NCBI RefSeq assembly: GCF_937616625.2
Contig: NC_065573.1
Coordinates: forward strand, 13,097,001 to 13,161,000
Length of the DNA: 64,000 bases
Source of the DNA: Mercurialis annua
Taxonomy: Eukaryota; Streptophyta; Magnoliopsida; Malpighiales; Euphorbiaceae
Direction of reading: 5' to 3'
Below, one piece after another: positions 12,101 through 22,779 of this stretch (position 1 is its first letter; each line of letters begins with the position of its first letter). Both the position numbers and the translations under genes were made by a program. Under the pieces are notes generated by a model, which worked only from the letters and a program-made list of their open reading frames with translations, did no database searches and had not been told where the DNA came from.

Positions 12101-15100
12101 CCAATTAACAGCACAAGTTGTTCACCACAAAGACATTTCCCTCAAAACTTAACAAGTCGCCAGACTAAATAACAATATTGCACAGCAAAGCTAACCATCA
12201 ATCTAAAAGCAAAAGGAAACTAAGATGTCTCCTCTCGTTACAGTTATACTAGTCTATTGTCTTGTGAAATCAAACCCACGAATCAAAAAATCAATTAAAT
12301 TTTTGAGAGTACATCTCAAACTGTTATTTGTTTTTGTCTGGTGGTATGTATTCTTTATCAGTTTCGAGTGGTAATAAATTGGTAGAATTTTGTGAGAAGA
12401 AATTTGAAAAGGAAACAAAACAAAATTAATGTGACTAAAATTATTAAGAAAATGCTAAGAAGGCAGTTGATTTCAAAACCGAAGCATATAGGCCCACTTT
12501 ACCTTATGCATTTAATTAATCAAATGGTGGTTGCCAATGATTGAACTTTAGAACTTTGGATCAAGAGGCTCTCATACCATATCAAATAACCAATCTACCC
12601 AAAAGCTCAAACAGTTAAGAGATGCTCCAACAATATTATAATCTCTAACAAAAAATAGAAAAAAAAAAGAGACCAGGGAAATGTCAAACAAAGGTTTGGA
12701 CAAAGACGGAATATACACAAAAATTTGATCCTCACAGTGTCCAAAATATAGAGTATTAAAGAGATTAAATAAGAAAGCAACTCTAAAGAAATATAATGCT
12801 CTTTAATTACTAATCAAGCTTTGATCTTTAGTATTTCAAATTCTTCATTAGAGAATTTATCTAGATTACTGCAAGAAAAAAGAGGATATCGGCATTATGG
12901 GAATTTTAAGAGTTCAAAATCCAACTAATTTTTTCTTTACACTGGATCCATGATAAGAGAATAAAATAGAAGTATTATCAGGAAAAATAAACGAATTCGA
13001 ACATCCTACCGGTCATATTCAATATTTACAGTTGGAGGAAAAGTTAAGTTATTTGCATTTTCCAAAGCCAACAGATAAGCAATTCCAACCTGCCATATGT
13101 AACTATATGAATTAGTATCAAGTTTAAAACTATGGATAAGGAAAGAAAACAAAAAAAGACAAAGCCCTAAATTGTTCCGGTAACATAATTTTATCAAGAA
13201 AGTTGTTAATATCCCATATAAGGGTAGACAGAGGGCATAATTGTAGACAGTTTACGTTTAGGATCTTAGAAGTGGAAAAGGAGAAAAGAAAACGATTAGC
13301 CTCTAACACATTACTAGCATAGTTCTCTGACCGAGTTCCTCAAACAAGAGGCCACTTAAACAACCTCCTCTGCTTGTTGCAGGCCAATGCATAATAAGGT
13401 TTACCAACTGGGATTCAATAATGTGAAATCATATGATCAAAACTCTAATTTTACAAAACATAATGGAAGATATTACACTGAGGCACTGATTCCATATCCT
13501 TCCTGCATGCATGCAACTCCATTAGATAAACTGCCACCATTAGGAAGCCAATTAATAGCTGACATCTAATGAGCAATTCAAACACAGTGTAATCTTAACT
13601 TATTTTCAACAGGTATCATTAACACCCCCACCAAATAGTCTCATTGCCTAAAGTAAAAGAACACAATAATTATCTTTTCATTACTCAATGAAGAAACCAT
13701 ACTCCCTAAAAACAAATATTCTATATCAAAGTTGTTCACAATGTAACAAGTATGCCTCTCTTCTCATCCAGCACTGTAGTTAGACGCATTTAAAACATTA
13801 AGTTTTGTATCTATAATAATCACCACACAACCGCAGTTAATGCCACGCCCAAATAAAGGATATCGTAAGCAGTTCATTTACCTTCACTTTCGTGAATAAA
13901 ATGATTCACTTATTTCCCTTCTTTCCAAAGGAAAACAAAAACAAAAATTATCAACTGTAGTAGAGATTTTTTTTCATATTAAATCATCAATTTTGAAGAC
14001 ATTTCCAACTCCCAAGCAAATGTAGTGCATTGGAATGTTCATCTTTCTTGCAAACATTTTCCAAAGAGGTTCTTCCCTCATTCCAATTCTCTTTTCTCAG
14101 TCTTCACCAAAATAATTGAAATGGAGAGGGACAATAGTAAAATAGAAGCAAGCTTTTTGGTGAGAAACCAACTCACCCTGATTTGAAATGAAATAAAAAT
14201 GGAATAGGAATTGGCTAAGTGATGAATAATTCCGCACCAATTACCAAATAAAATAAAATAAAAAGAAAAAGTAATGAACCTTCCATACAAGTTATAGAAA
14301 ATATTCTTCCACTGCAATCCTTTTATGATACACAAGGTAATTAACAACTTATTAACACTACTAGATGCTCTTTTCTATGGTTAGGATTTATGAAATTTGT
14401 ACAAACAGTATCTTTTCCACAATAAATATGCACAACTATTTCTCTTGAACTGTCCTTTGAAAAAAAACACTTATATCTCCCTTATAACCAGAAAATTTAA
14501 ACTAATTCCAAGTTGACGAAGTCATTAAATTTCACCATTCACTTCCCACATCATTATGTTTCAAAGACACTAGTCCTCTATTAGCCCGACTAAAAGTAGA
14601 ATAGAAAGATAGCATATTCACAATTTAAGAAAAAAAAAGCACTTTTAAAGAGTAAAGGCCTCATTTCTTGACAAATATTTCCTATTCCACCTTACGATCC
14701 TATTCTCTAAATTTATTTTAATAACAAGGTCTTACCAACTCCATCTTATTTTTTATTTTGGGTTGGAAATTGAAATAGCAATTGAACGGAACTTACGACA
14801 TAAATTTTGAGCATATTTATAGATTCAACACATCTTTTCTTGACAAATATTTCCTTTTCCAACTTGCAGTCCTATGTTCTCAATTTGTTTGATTTATAAG
14901 GTCTCACTACCTCCATCTCAATATTTTTTTTGGATTGGAAATTCAGTTACCAACTGAACCAAACTTGCAATGGAAAATTTTGACAAGAGCTTGACCATAT
15001 ACTCCTTCAAAAAAGCTACATCATCATTAATCCAATGCACCATACACCTGAATAAATCCGACTTTGAACAAGTTACATTAAAGAGTGAGAATGTCTTTAA

Positions 15101-16520
15101 AATATGAAAACTCGCAAAATACGCAGACCGTTCTCTCTCTCCACTTTCATGGTAGCATGATTCTATATATTCAATTGAATAAAATTCAATAGGAAAGTCA
15201 TTGAGGGTTTAGCTCAAACTTTCCTGCTCCTTCTTGGGTATCCAGGACAGGGTCAAATAGTGGATGGTGCCTTCCCCATCCATGGCATGCTCAAAGCACT
15301 TTCAGCAGGTGAAAAAAAAGACCACTTAAAAGATTAAATGTAGAATTCTAGATGAAGGTTATGAGGAGTTAGGCTTGTAATTGATCACATGAACTTGGCT
15401 GGAAAATGACATTTCAAAAAATACTTCATTTAAAGAAAATTGTATATGTCCAAATGCATCATTGACATCTTTTTCTAGCAATCTAATTTCTTATAGTAAT
15501 GTAATAGTAAAAGGCAAGAAATGACGAGCAAACTTACAGCAGCGGAAGAACTGAGGCCAGAGCTGTCAAAACCTTCAGATCCACTGATAAATCCTGTGAT
15601 GCCCTATAATGATAATAGTTGAAATTATTTCCTGATTTAAATATGCAGGATTCGCCAAAGGAAATCTATCTAAAGCTGTCGTAAATATCTAGTTTTATCA
15701 AAGATAATATAGCCACAGCAGTATTATCTTAAATGCAGCATTTCAGGAAAAACAAATGCACATGTAATGTATGGAAGAAATTGTCAGATCACGTTATGAT
15801 ACGACAACTTAATGTTTCTAATTTTTAAGATATGAATTTGATTATATGCATAAATGGTTTCAAATGTGCATAAATTTAGACACAGCATTGGTGCATTCAA
15901 TATAGACTTGGTCACAAATTTATTTCAACTTATCACAACTGAACTCGGGTTAATTAATTTGAAAAGCCTAGTGAGCATAAGAATGAAGTAAACCTGTGTA
16001 ATAGTGTGTCCCCTACTCTGTAATGCATAGAGAGCTCCTCTGGCAAAATGTCCCCAGTTAGAGTCTTCTTTTTTGATAATTGGTTTGGGGAATTGAAGTT
16101 GGTCAACACTGCAAAATAGATGGAATAATGTGAATTGGAAATCACAAAGATGAAACAGATGAAGATAAGAGCTGAAGAATACCTGAAGCTAATGGTTCCA
16201 CTAAATTGTGCGGAGCCTAATGTGACCTGCACCAAGATTTGCAGGGAGCTAATAAGTAAAGAGATGATGAAGATAGAAGAATTAAGTTGGATGTTTACCT
16301 GGGAATCAGGTGAAGGAACAAAGGCCAAGAGAATTCCTTTGTTGATGGTCATGGCGGAAACAATTCCACCCTGATGATCAATGTGAGCGCCGAGGGGACA
16401 AATCCTATAAGGAGACACCACCACTCGGACTTCCTCGCACCTCCTCCCCGACATTGAACTCGCTATTTCTCTCATTTTATTTACCTCATCTTCACTCGGC
16501 CAACTCGCCCTTCTCTCCAT
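6191..16520 (-). CDS. GALAK: Galacturonokinase, 12 exons, 417 aa
   Basis: This GHMP-family sugar kinase phosphorylates D-galacturonate at C-1 with ATP. The product feeds UDP-galacturonate synthesis in cytosolic salvage of pectin-derived sugar. Exons, in transcription order: 16520-16299, 16226-16183, 16108-15994, 15603-15538, 13089-13010, 11588-11489, 11228-11077, 9603-9563, 9465-9437, 8562-8493, 8376-8287, 6435-6191. All introns are GT-AG and every junction keeps frame (1254 nt including TGA). Visible motifs: substrate-binding SPYRICPLGAHIDHQGG (36-52), ATP-loop SSGLSSSAA (141-149), GILDQS with the probable catalytic Asp191, and C-terminal GARFSGAGFRGCC (356-368). The length is close to the roughly 424 aa of the Arabidopsis protein (At3g10700), to which every exon aligns from memory. 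The start is the first ATG before the conserved core. No disabling change is seen. Introns of 1.4-2.4 kb hold repeat debris. Confidence 0.97.
6610..7990 (-). pseudogene. Decayed Ty1/copia fragment (RT-RNase H-3' end) in GALAK intron 11
   Basis: On the minus strand, read from high to low coordinate, it shows copia reverse transcriptase debris (KSKFDHHVFYKRF, then VVYVDDI near 7730-7750). Next come LKYFLGLDV and SQRKHVLDLLKD (about 7580-7660), the RNase H stretch GDCVFVGGNLVLWKNKK..RSSAE (about 7145-7240), and the typical copia C-terminus NKLAMIDTYAPA-stop-GGVL (about 6810-6850). About 6610-6790 resembles 3' LTR sequence. Many stops and frameshifts are present. Gag, protease and integrase are absent. 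It has the same orientation as the host gene and lies wholly within intron 11 (6436-8286), so the host reading frame is not affected. Confidence 0.85.
10590..10925 (-). pseudogene. Unidentified protein-coding relic in GALAK intron 7
   Basis: On the minus strand a 50-codon open stretch (about 10725 to 10575) reads as ordinary protein, including LLQLAPLFKVVLSHG and ERLGAEGRILWALRMRD. Just upstream, after stops or frame changes, are ENLVHYLDGVSVDLEFLDS and ENLWYGNIEAKVRDLPKN. The amino-acid balance is unlike the AT-rich intron around it, which suggests a processed or transposed gene fragment. I do not recognise the family. It could also be a chance open frame. Confidence 0.35.
14660..14985. repeat. 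Diverged tandem duplication in GALAK intron 4
   Basis: Two copies about 171 bp apart share CTTGACAAATATTTCC, CCTAT.CTC.AATTT, AAGGTCT.AC, CTCCATCT and GGTTGGAAATT-type blocks (first at about 14667, second at about 14838). No coding content is seen. Confidence 0.65.
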
Positions 16521-16556
16521 TCTCCAAATCTCTCAGCTTTTGGATGCCTTTTGTTA

Positions 16557-16570
16557 TGATTTATAAATAA
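16557..16570 (-). promoter_or_regulatory. Candidate GALAK TATA element
   Basis: On the minus strand TTATTTATAAATC lies about 40-50 bp upstream of the GALAK ATG. If used, the 5' UTR would be very short, so the true start could be elsewhere. Confidence 0.3.
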
Positions 16571-16648
16571 GACAAGACAGGTTAAAATGTCACATTTCCA
16601 CCTTCCATCAGTGTGAATTACTCGATAATTAAGTTCCGCTCAATCTTT

Positions 16649-16710
16649 TACTCCTTCCGTCCTAGTTAACTTTTTCACATATATTAAAAAACATTAACTA
16701 TTATAAAAAT
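16649..16710. mobile_element. Fragment of a Stowaway-like MITE
   Basis: TACTCCTTCCGTCCTAG followed by TTTTTCACATATTAAAAAACA and ATTAACTATTA matches the left end of the MITE at 53179. Only about 60 bp remain before the sequence changes to that of the truncated retroelement, so the right part is missing. Confidence 0.6.
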
Positions 16711-16740
16711 GCATTACTATATACATAAATACATATATTA

Positions 16741-18469
16741 GGCTTAATACATCTGTGTGTCCCTGCATTTTTCTCATTTTGTGCATAAGGTCTCCGCACT
16801 GAAATACCCCATCATTAAATCCCCGCACTTTAACTTCCCTCATCCTGAGATCCCTCTGTTAACCTTCTGTTAGCGCGTGTAGCACACACGCCGTTAATGA
16901 GACTAAAATTCATTTTTGTAGTTTGATATATACAAATAAGGACTATGCACTTTAATTTTAGGTCCCTGCATTTTTAATTTATACAAATAAGATCCCTGCA
17001 CTTTGATTTTATAGAAACGAAGTCCCTATAATTATTTTCATAAAATAAAAAAATAAAAATTTATTTTTATTTTATTTATTAGATTATATTAACGATCACT
17101 TTATAAAAATAAATATGATTTAGATATTAGAGTATATATCGTAAATGAGATCCTTACTCGAAATATATTCAAAATTAATTTTAAATATTTTTGAAGGCAA
17201 CTTAGTAATAAAAAATTAAAATTCCATTCAGACTTTGGTCTAATATGTCTCCTTTAAAAAATGAAGTAGCCAGATTTATCTTTTAAGTTTATATAACACA
17301 CTCAAATTCGAAATTGACATATATGAAGATCGACGTATGTTTACACCTGTAAGTGCAATGTTGTTATATTATTTTAAAAAATAAAAAAACATTGGTATAG
17401 AATATTGTTTTAATATTTTAATAAAAAATATTAAAATTAGTTTTATTTATGTAATTCATATTTACTTTTAAAAAATAAAAAGTCTAGTTCACTTTTTTTT
17501 TAACATGATAAAAAAATTAATTAATTTTATTTTTTATTTAAAGATAAATAATAATAATTTAAAATTTTAATAAAATTATATTAACGATCATTTTATCAAA
17601 ATAAATATGATTTAAATATAAGAGTGCGTTTCGTGAATGAGGTCCTTACTCAACATATATTCAAAATTAGTTTAAAAAAAATTATTAAGAAATTAGAAAT
17701 TCATTCAGACTTCCGCTTGATGTGTCTCCTCTATAAATGGAAGTAGACAGCTCGAACTTGTAAGCTTATATAACATACTCAACTTCGAAGTTGACATATA
17801 TCAAGATGAATGTCTGTTTACACCTCTAAGTGCAATGTTGTTATATTATTTAAAAAATATAAATTTATCGGGATAGAATATGATTTTAATTATTTAATAA
17901 TAAAGATTAAAATTAGTTTTATTTCTCTAAGTTAATGTTTAATTTTTAAAATAAAAATTAAATTCACTTTTATTTTTCAACATAATGAAACAAATTAATA
18001 AATTATATTTTTTTATTTATAGATGAATAACAATAAATTAAACATTTAGTAAGAATAATTTAAATATTCAATAAAATAATAGTTAAAAGATAGAAATTTT
18101 GACATTATTATTATTTAATTATGTTAAATTCATACCCATTAAAAAATATAAGTTTTAATATTTTATACTTAATTTTAGTTTTATTAAACTAAAAATTAAT
18201 GTATATTTATACACAATCTCTACATTTAAAAGTGCAGGGACGTAACATTAAAAAACTAAAAGTGCAGGACGTAACATTAAAAAACTAAAAGTGTAGGGAT
18301 CTAAAGTTAAAAAAATTGAAAGTGCGTTAACGGCGTCAACACTCGCCTTAACAGAGGGACCTCGGGATTATGGAAGTTAAAGTGCAGGGATTTAATGATG
18401 GAATTATTTAGTACAGGGACCTTATGTGCAAAAAGAAAAAAGTGCAGGGACACGCAAATGTATTAAGCC
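16741..18469. mobile_element. Non-autonomous MULE-like element, 1.73 kb
   Basis: Terminal inverted repeats start GGCTTAATACAT on the left and end ATGTATTAAGCC on the right. They extend inward through the GTCCCTGCA, TGTGCATAAGG and CCCGCACTTTAACTTCC blocks. Flanking 9-bp repeats CATATATTA (16732-16740) and TATATATTA (18470-18478) match at 8 of 9 positions, the Mutator-type duplication length. No transposase is encoded. The core contains a roughly 490-bp tandem duplication. It interrupts the 5' remnant of the retroelement at 18470-21748. Confidence 0.85.
17083..18050. repeat. Two roughly 490-bp tandem copies inside the MULE-like element
   Basis: Copy 1 starts at ATTATATTAACGATCACT (about 17084) and copy 2 at ATTATATTAACGATCATT (about 17576). 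They share long blocks such as AAATAAATATGATTTA, ATATATTCAAAATTA, TTGACATATAT and AAGTGCAATGTTGTTATAT, with many substitutions between them. The duplication is old and non-coding. Confidence 0.85.
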
Positions 18470-21400
18470 TATATATTAATATGACATGCATCATATGCAT
18501 TATATTTAGACGAAGAGGTGAGATGTGGCAACTCTTTGAGGATGAGAGACATCATTACCCTAGTGCACAATTTCGCTAAAATTTAAATGGAATTTTAAAA
18601 TGAGTCGTTTTATTTGAAAGAGTTTTTCAAGAAGTTTTGTTTCTTTTATGTAAGTATACCTAGACCAGAACTCTGTGATGGAAGGGAAGTGCTCGCGAGC
18701 AAGCTGCGATCAAGGACACGAGAAGATCGAATATGTATAATTGCGAGAACATATGAGTTATACTTCTAGGATATGAACTTAGCCTTAATTAAACAGGCTA
18801 GTAGACGATTAGAATAATAAATATGTTCGGATAATAATTCATATCCGATTAATAATGAGTTAGAACATGAATGTTATGTTTTGATACTTTTAATGCTTGA
18901 TTAAGTTCATTCCGCTCACAAGACTTAAGTTACAATACGTAATCAAGAAAATCTAGGGGACATTGATTTTCTTGAATCCGGTCAACATAGATGCTTATAG
19001 CTACGATAGTAATATGCGTATAACATATACCACGCGAGTATATGTTTTGATAATTTGCTAAGTCTATAATGAGTTAGAACACTCATAAGACTAGCAATAA
19101 GAGACGTAATCATAGAAGGTCGAAAGGAAGGAGATGTTCCTAAAGTCCAACGTACGTGGACATCGATTAGTCATGACGATTTGGAAGTGTTATATTTTAA
19201 GGAATTTATCAGTATTCCTTTATATAATCGCTATATCATGAACAAAGAAATACGTGAATGCGCGCTGTTGCACAGCAAGTATGTGAGGCGCGATAAGAAG
19301 ATCAAGGTAACAAAAGTGAATGCAACCCAGTCCAGTTGACCAGTAAAGGCCAGAAACGAGATGAAAGTCAATGGGAATCTGGCAAGATAAGGTGGGAATA
19401 TACAGGCATCAGAAGTGCAGCAGTAATCCAACGTCGCTATGAATCAGTTAGCCGTTAAAGCAACTGATATAAGGAATTGTATGTCAATAATTGGATGATG
19501 GATACAAAGACAGTATTAATGTAAAGAAAGGAATGCATATGGAGGTTTGATAATGGTATACATAACTTAAGACTAAAGGAGTTTGACGGATCAAGCGATA
19601 TGCTAGATCCTCTAAGAGAAGTAAAGTAAGATGTTCGTATACATCGAACGAATGAAGGACAAATAGTATTGTTGATTAAGATGTGATGAAAGGTTTAAAT
19701 CCATGATTAGTTTGACAAGCAATTAGAGTAGTGATAGATCAGATAGTATGAATTAAGTTTGTGACCCGACTTGGGGAATTCTTTCTACCATTAGTTCCGG
19801 TTAAAGATAATCGGGAAAGATTAAGATACTTAGATCAGAGGATATGACGAAAATGAATAATTGAATTATACAATAAGAAAGATCGAGAGTTAAATAACAA
19901 GAACTGCAATCGGTGGATTAAGAGTTGAAACTTCCACCTCAAGGTATCGATTATGAAATAGAATAATAGGCTGTGAAAGGTACAAAAGCAATGAATGCTT
20001 GTGAAGTGCTAAACCGTAAATTTCAAGTTAGATCAAATAAAGAGTAAAGTGTATAATGTGATCGATATAGGAGATTGATTATGATCCTTAAAGGATTAAG
20101 ATGTGTTAGACACGATTAAACTTGTTTGATATATTCCCAGAAGAAGATTCTCAGGAAGAGGACGTCAGGAAAGAAGAGTTATCGGACGAGTCTGATGTCG
20201 AGGAGTACCAGAGCGAGCATTTTTGGTTCAGTGTACGAAAGTATCGCAATCCGGGAAAGGATGCAGAGATAGCCAATGGTCAGGAATAAATGGCCTTGAA
20301 TCAGGTTGGGAAGCAAATGTGCTCCTTTTCATGAAAAATGCTATCAATGGGACTGTATTCCACTGACTTTCTGCATATAGTCAAGGGAGTGCCAGAGGTA
20401 CATGACATATTTGATAAGATATAAAGATTCAAATGTAGATTATGGATAATAAGAGATCAGTTAAAGTAATCAGTGTTAAGATAGTATGAACAACCTGCGT
20501 ATGACGCAAGGAATTCGTTAAGAATGATCGAGGAAAAGAAAAAGAGAAAAATCACGTGGAGAATTGACAAGGAGATTAGAGAAATAGAACTCTATATAGT
20601 CGCAGACATATAGAAACAAAGAAGGATAAAGAGGACATAGACATAGAATGTGATTTACTGACAGTTAAAATGTCAGTAAGAGTACAATAGAACGGTATGT
20701 AAGAAACCGAGAGCGCATTATGTCGATAATTCAGGCAAAAGAAGCTGCGACCCATTAGTTAGTCGGTGATCGACGTTAGAGTGCTGAGACAAGAAATATC
20801 AGGAATACGAGATACAATAGAAATGATACCAGCATATGATCGGCTTTACAGATAGCCATGATGATAAGACGATACGTATACAATTGGGAACACACCACAT
20901 CAGGAAATTTGGACGAAGAAGACCACAACTCTCTATTAATGATTGATGTTGTGGATATTAAAAGCAAGTAATACATGATGTATAAGATACGCTGAAGAGG
21001 AAAGTAAAGAATGCAAGGGAAGATAATTAAGAAACCCGATACTAGCGTGAATAAAGAATGCAAGAAGAACAACATAGGATCATAGTATTTAGACTATGAA
21101 TCCTATTGGTTAACTAAGGACAAGAAGTCAAAGGAAAATGTCAAAGAAGTACATCTACGATATGAACAAAAGTAGGAATAACAAGCGGAATAGCAAGATC
21201 GTGGATAGTAATAAGAAGTAAGCTTAACGCTATATGATAATAAAGGAAAATGATTTGAAAGCTAAGAGTCATCTAAGATTGAGAATTGGAAGGAGGAAAT
21301 AGATAAAAAAGAGTTAGATTATGACATTAAATGCTAAAAGCATCTTCGAAGGTTAAAAGACGAATAATGTCAAAAAGATGACAGAGGAAAAGAAAGAGGA

Positions 21401-21748
21401 TGATGAATGAAAAGAATAAGCTTGAAGCAAATAACAACGTCATCAGAATATCCTAACATAAGTATATAATTAGAAGAGGATTAAGATCCTCATTTAAGGT
21501 TTATAAGCAAAGAAAGTTTACCTAGGTATTAGTCACGCGTTGTCTTATTAAAATAAGAAGTCAACGACCAATATGAAAATCCTATCTGATTGAAAACCAG
21601 ATTGATGAAACAGATTGATATAAAGTAAGAAGGAACAAGAAGTTTCGAGAATAGTGCATTACGCTAAAGGAAAGGAAGTAGGTAAATAAATATACGAGAT
21701 ATATTGACGCAAGAAGAAAAGTAAATAAGCTTTACAAGGAAAGTAAGT
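18470..21748 (+). mobile_element. Internal region of an old, 5'-truncated gypsy-type element (left part)
   Basis: This aligns block by block with the internal region of the element at 53414-63143. Examples are GTGGCAACTCTTTG near 18524 and 56777, CCTAGACCAGAACTCTGTGA near 18659 and 56918, and GATCGAGGAAA near 20528 and 58198. It continues after the nested element at 31346-32048 into the 3' LTR at 32049-34528. The 5' LTR is missing; recognisable internal sequence starts near 16710, left of the MULE insertion. No intact pol is seen, only a short gag-like relic at about 20134-20400. Confidence 0.85.
20134..20400 (+). pseudogene. Gag-like relic in the outer element
   Basis: The translation begins FPEEDSQEED and includes EELSDESDVEEYQSEHFW and, after a stop, LYSTDFLHI. 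It is co-linear with the gag-like relic at 24683-25525. It retains a Trp codon (TGG) where that copy has TAG, which shows the direction of that mutation. Stops break it, and the C-terminal half found in the other copy is not recognisable. Confidence 0.65.
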
Positions 21749-22204
21749 TGTAATACCCAAAATGTTTAATTGTTTAATTGGACCATGTGTCCAGTTTTGA
21801 GACGCTAGAGTGGCGATATCAGAAGATTTTCGGATAAGATTTAGATAAATAAGTTTTAAGTAGGTCGGTTTTGGGAGGATAATAATGATGTATTTAATAT
21901 TATCTCCTAGCTAGAAAGTTGGAATTGGAATGAAAAGGGAAAATGTAAAGAAAAGTCCCAAAATGAAGTTCAGGGACTAAAGTGGTAATTTAGCCACTAC
22001 GTCTCAAAATGGAAATTTATAAGTTTTGACGGAAAAATATTAATAGTGGAATTCGTATTGTTTATTGGATATAAATAATACGTATGAAAATTGGTTAAAA
22101 GATTAATCAATTTAGTTATAGACCAAATTGAACAAAAGAAAAGTTCAAAAGATAATTTGTAACAAAGAAAGAAAACAAGGATCAAATAATCCTTTTAACC
22201 TTGA

Positions 22205-22213
22205 TATATAAAG
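22205..22213 (+). promoter_or_regulatory. Predicted LTR TATA box
   Basis: TATATAAAG lies 456 bp into the LTR. An identical site occurs in the 3' LTR at 29276-29284. Confidence 0.65.
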
Positions 22214-22614
22214 GTTTGGATATGAAAGAAATAAGATCAGAGAAAGGAGAAGAGAATCCAGAAGCTTCGCACTTTCATCGATCGATACCGTCGTTCGCTA
22301 GCCGTTTCGCCGTTCGGCGTCCGTTTCGAACGATTTTCGCGTCGATCTCTTCGGAATTCAAGCCTCTATCTCTCCCAAGCATCAAAACAAGGTTAGTTAC
22401 ACGTTTCTACCATGAAAAATGAAGATTTAGTGGCTGTTTTACCGTTTCTATCGTGATTATATTGGATTCGCCGTTTGGAGCGTTTTGTGTTGATTTCGAA
22501 GTGATAAAAGTGTTATTAATGTGTCTAAATGATCTAGGTATGTTTTGGAATGAATTTGGAGTGATTTGGGGCTTCGAAAATGGTCTAGGAGCCTCAAAAT
22601 CGTCGTCCCCGAAG

Positions 22615-22779
22615 GGTGCACGACGTGCTGAAATTCAGCACGTCGTGCTGGTGCGCGACGTGCACCACAAGGGTGCACGACGTGCACCACAGGGGTGCAC
22701 GACGTGCACCAGTGAAGGGCACGTCGTGCCCTTCATGAAAAATGAAGGGCACGATGTGCCAAGCTGGCACGACGTGCCC
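22615..22779 (+). repeat. GTGCAC-type palindrome array in the 5' LTR
   Basis: Units such as GGTGCACG-a-CGTGCACC, AGCACG-t-CGTGCT and GGGCACG-t-CGTGCCC repeat across 165 bp. The overlapping short open frames here are by-products of the repeat. The identical array in the 3' LTR lies at 29686-29850. Confidence 0.9.

Noticed and set aside
11957..12172. 71-aa plus-strand frame
   Set aside because: Lies within GALAK intron 5 on the opposite strand, with no motif or context supporting a gene.
12541..12660. Sequence resembling a common plant repeat (CATACCATATCAAATAACCA)
   Set aside because: Too short and decayed to assign to a family or to find its ends.
16135..16374. 79-aa plus-strand frame opposite GALAK exons 1-2
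   Set aside because: Antisense shadow of the GALAK exons and introns.
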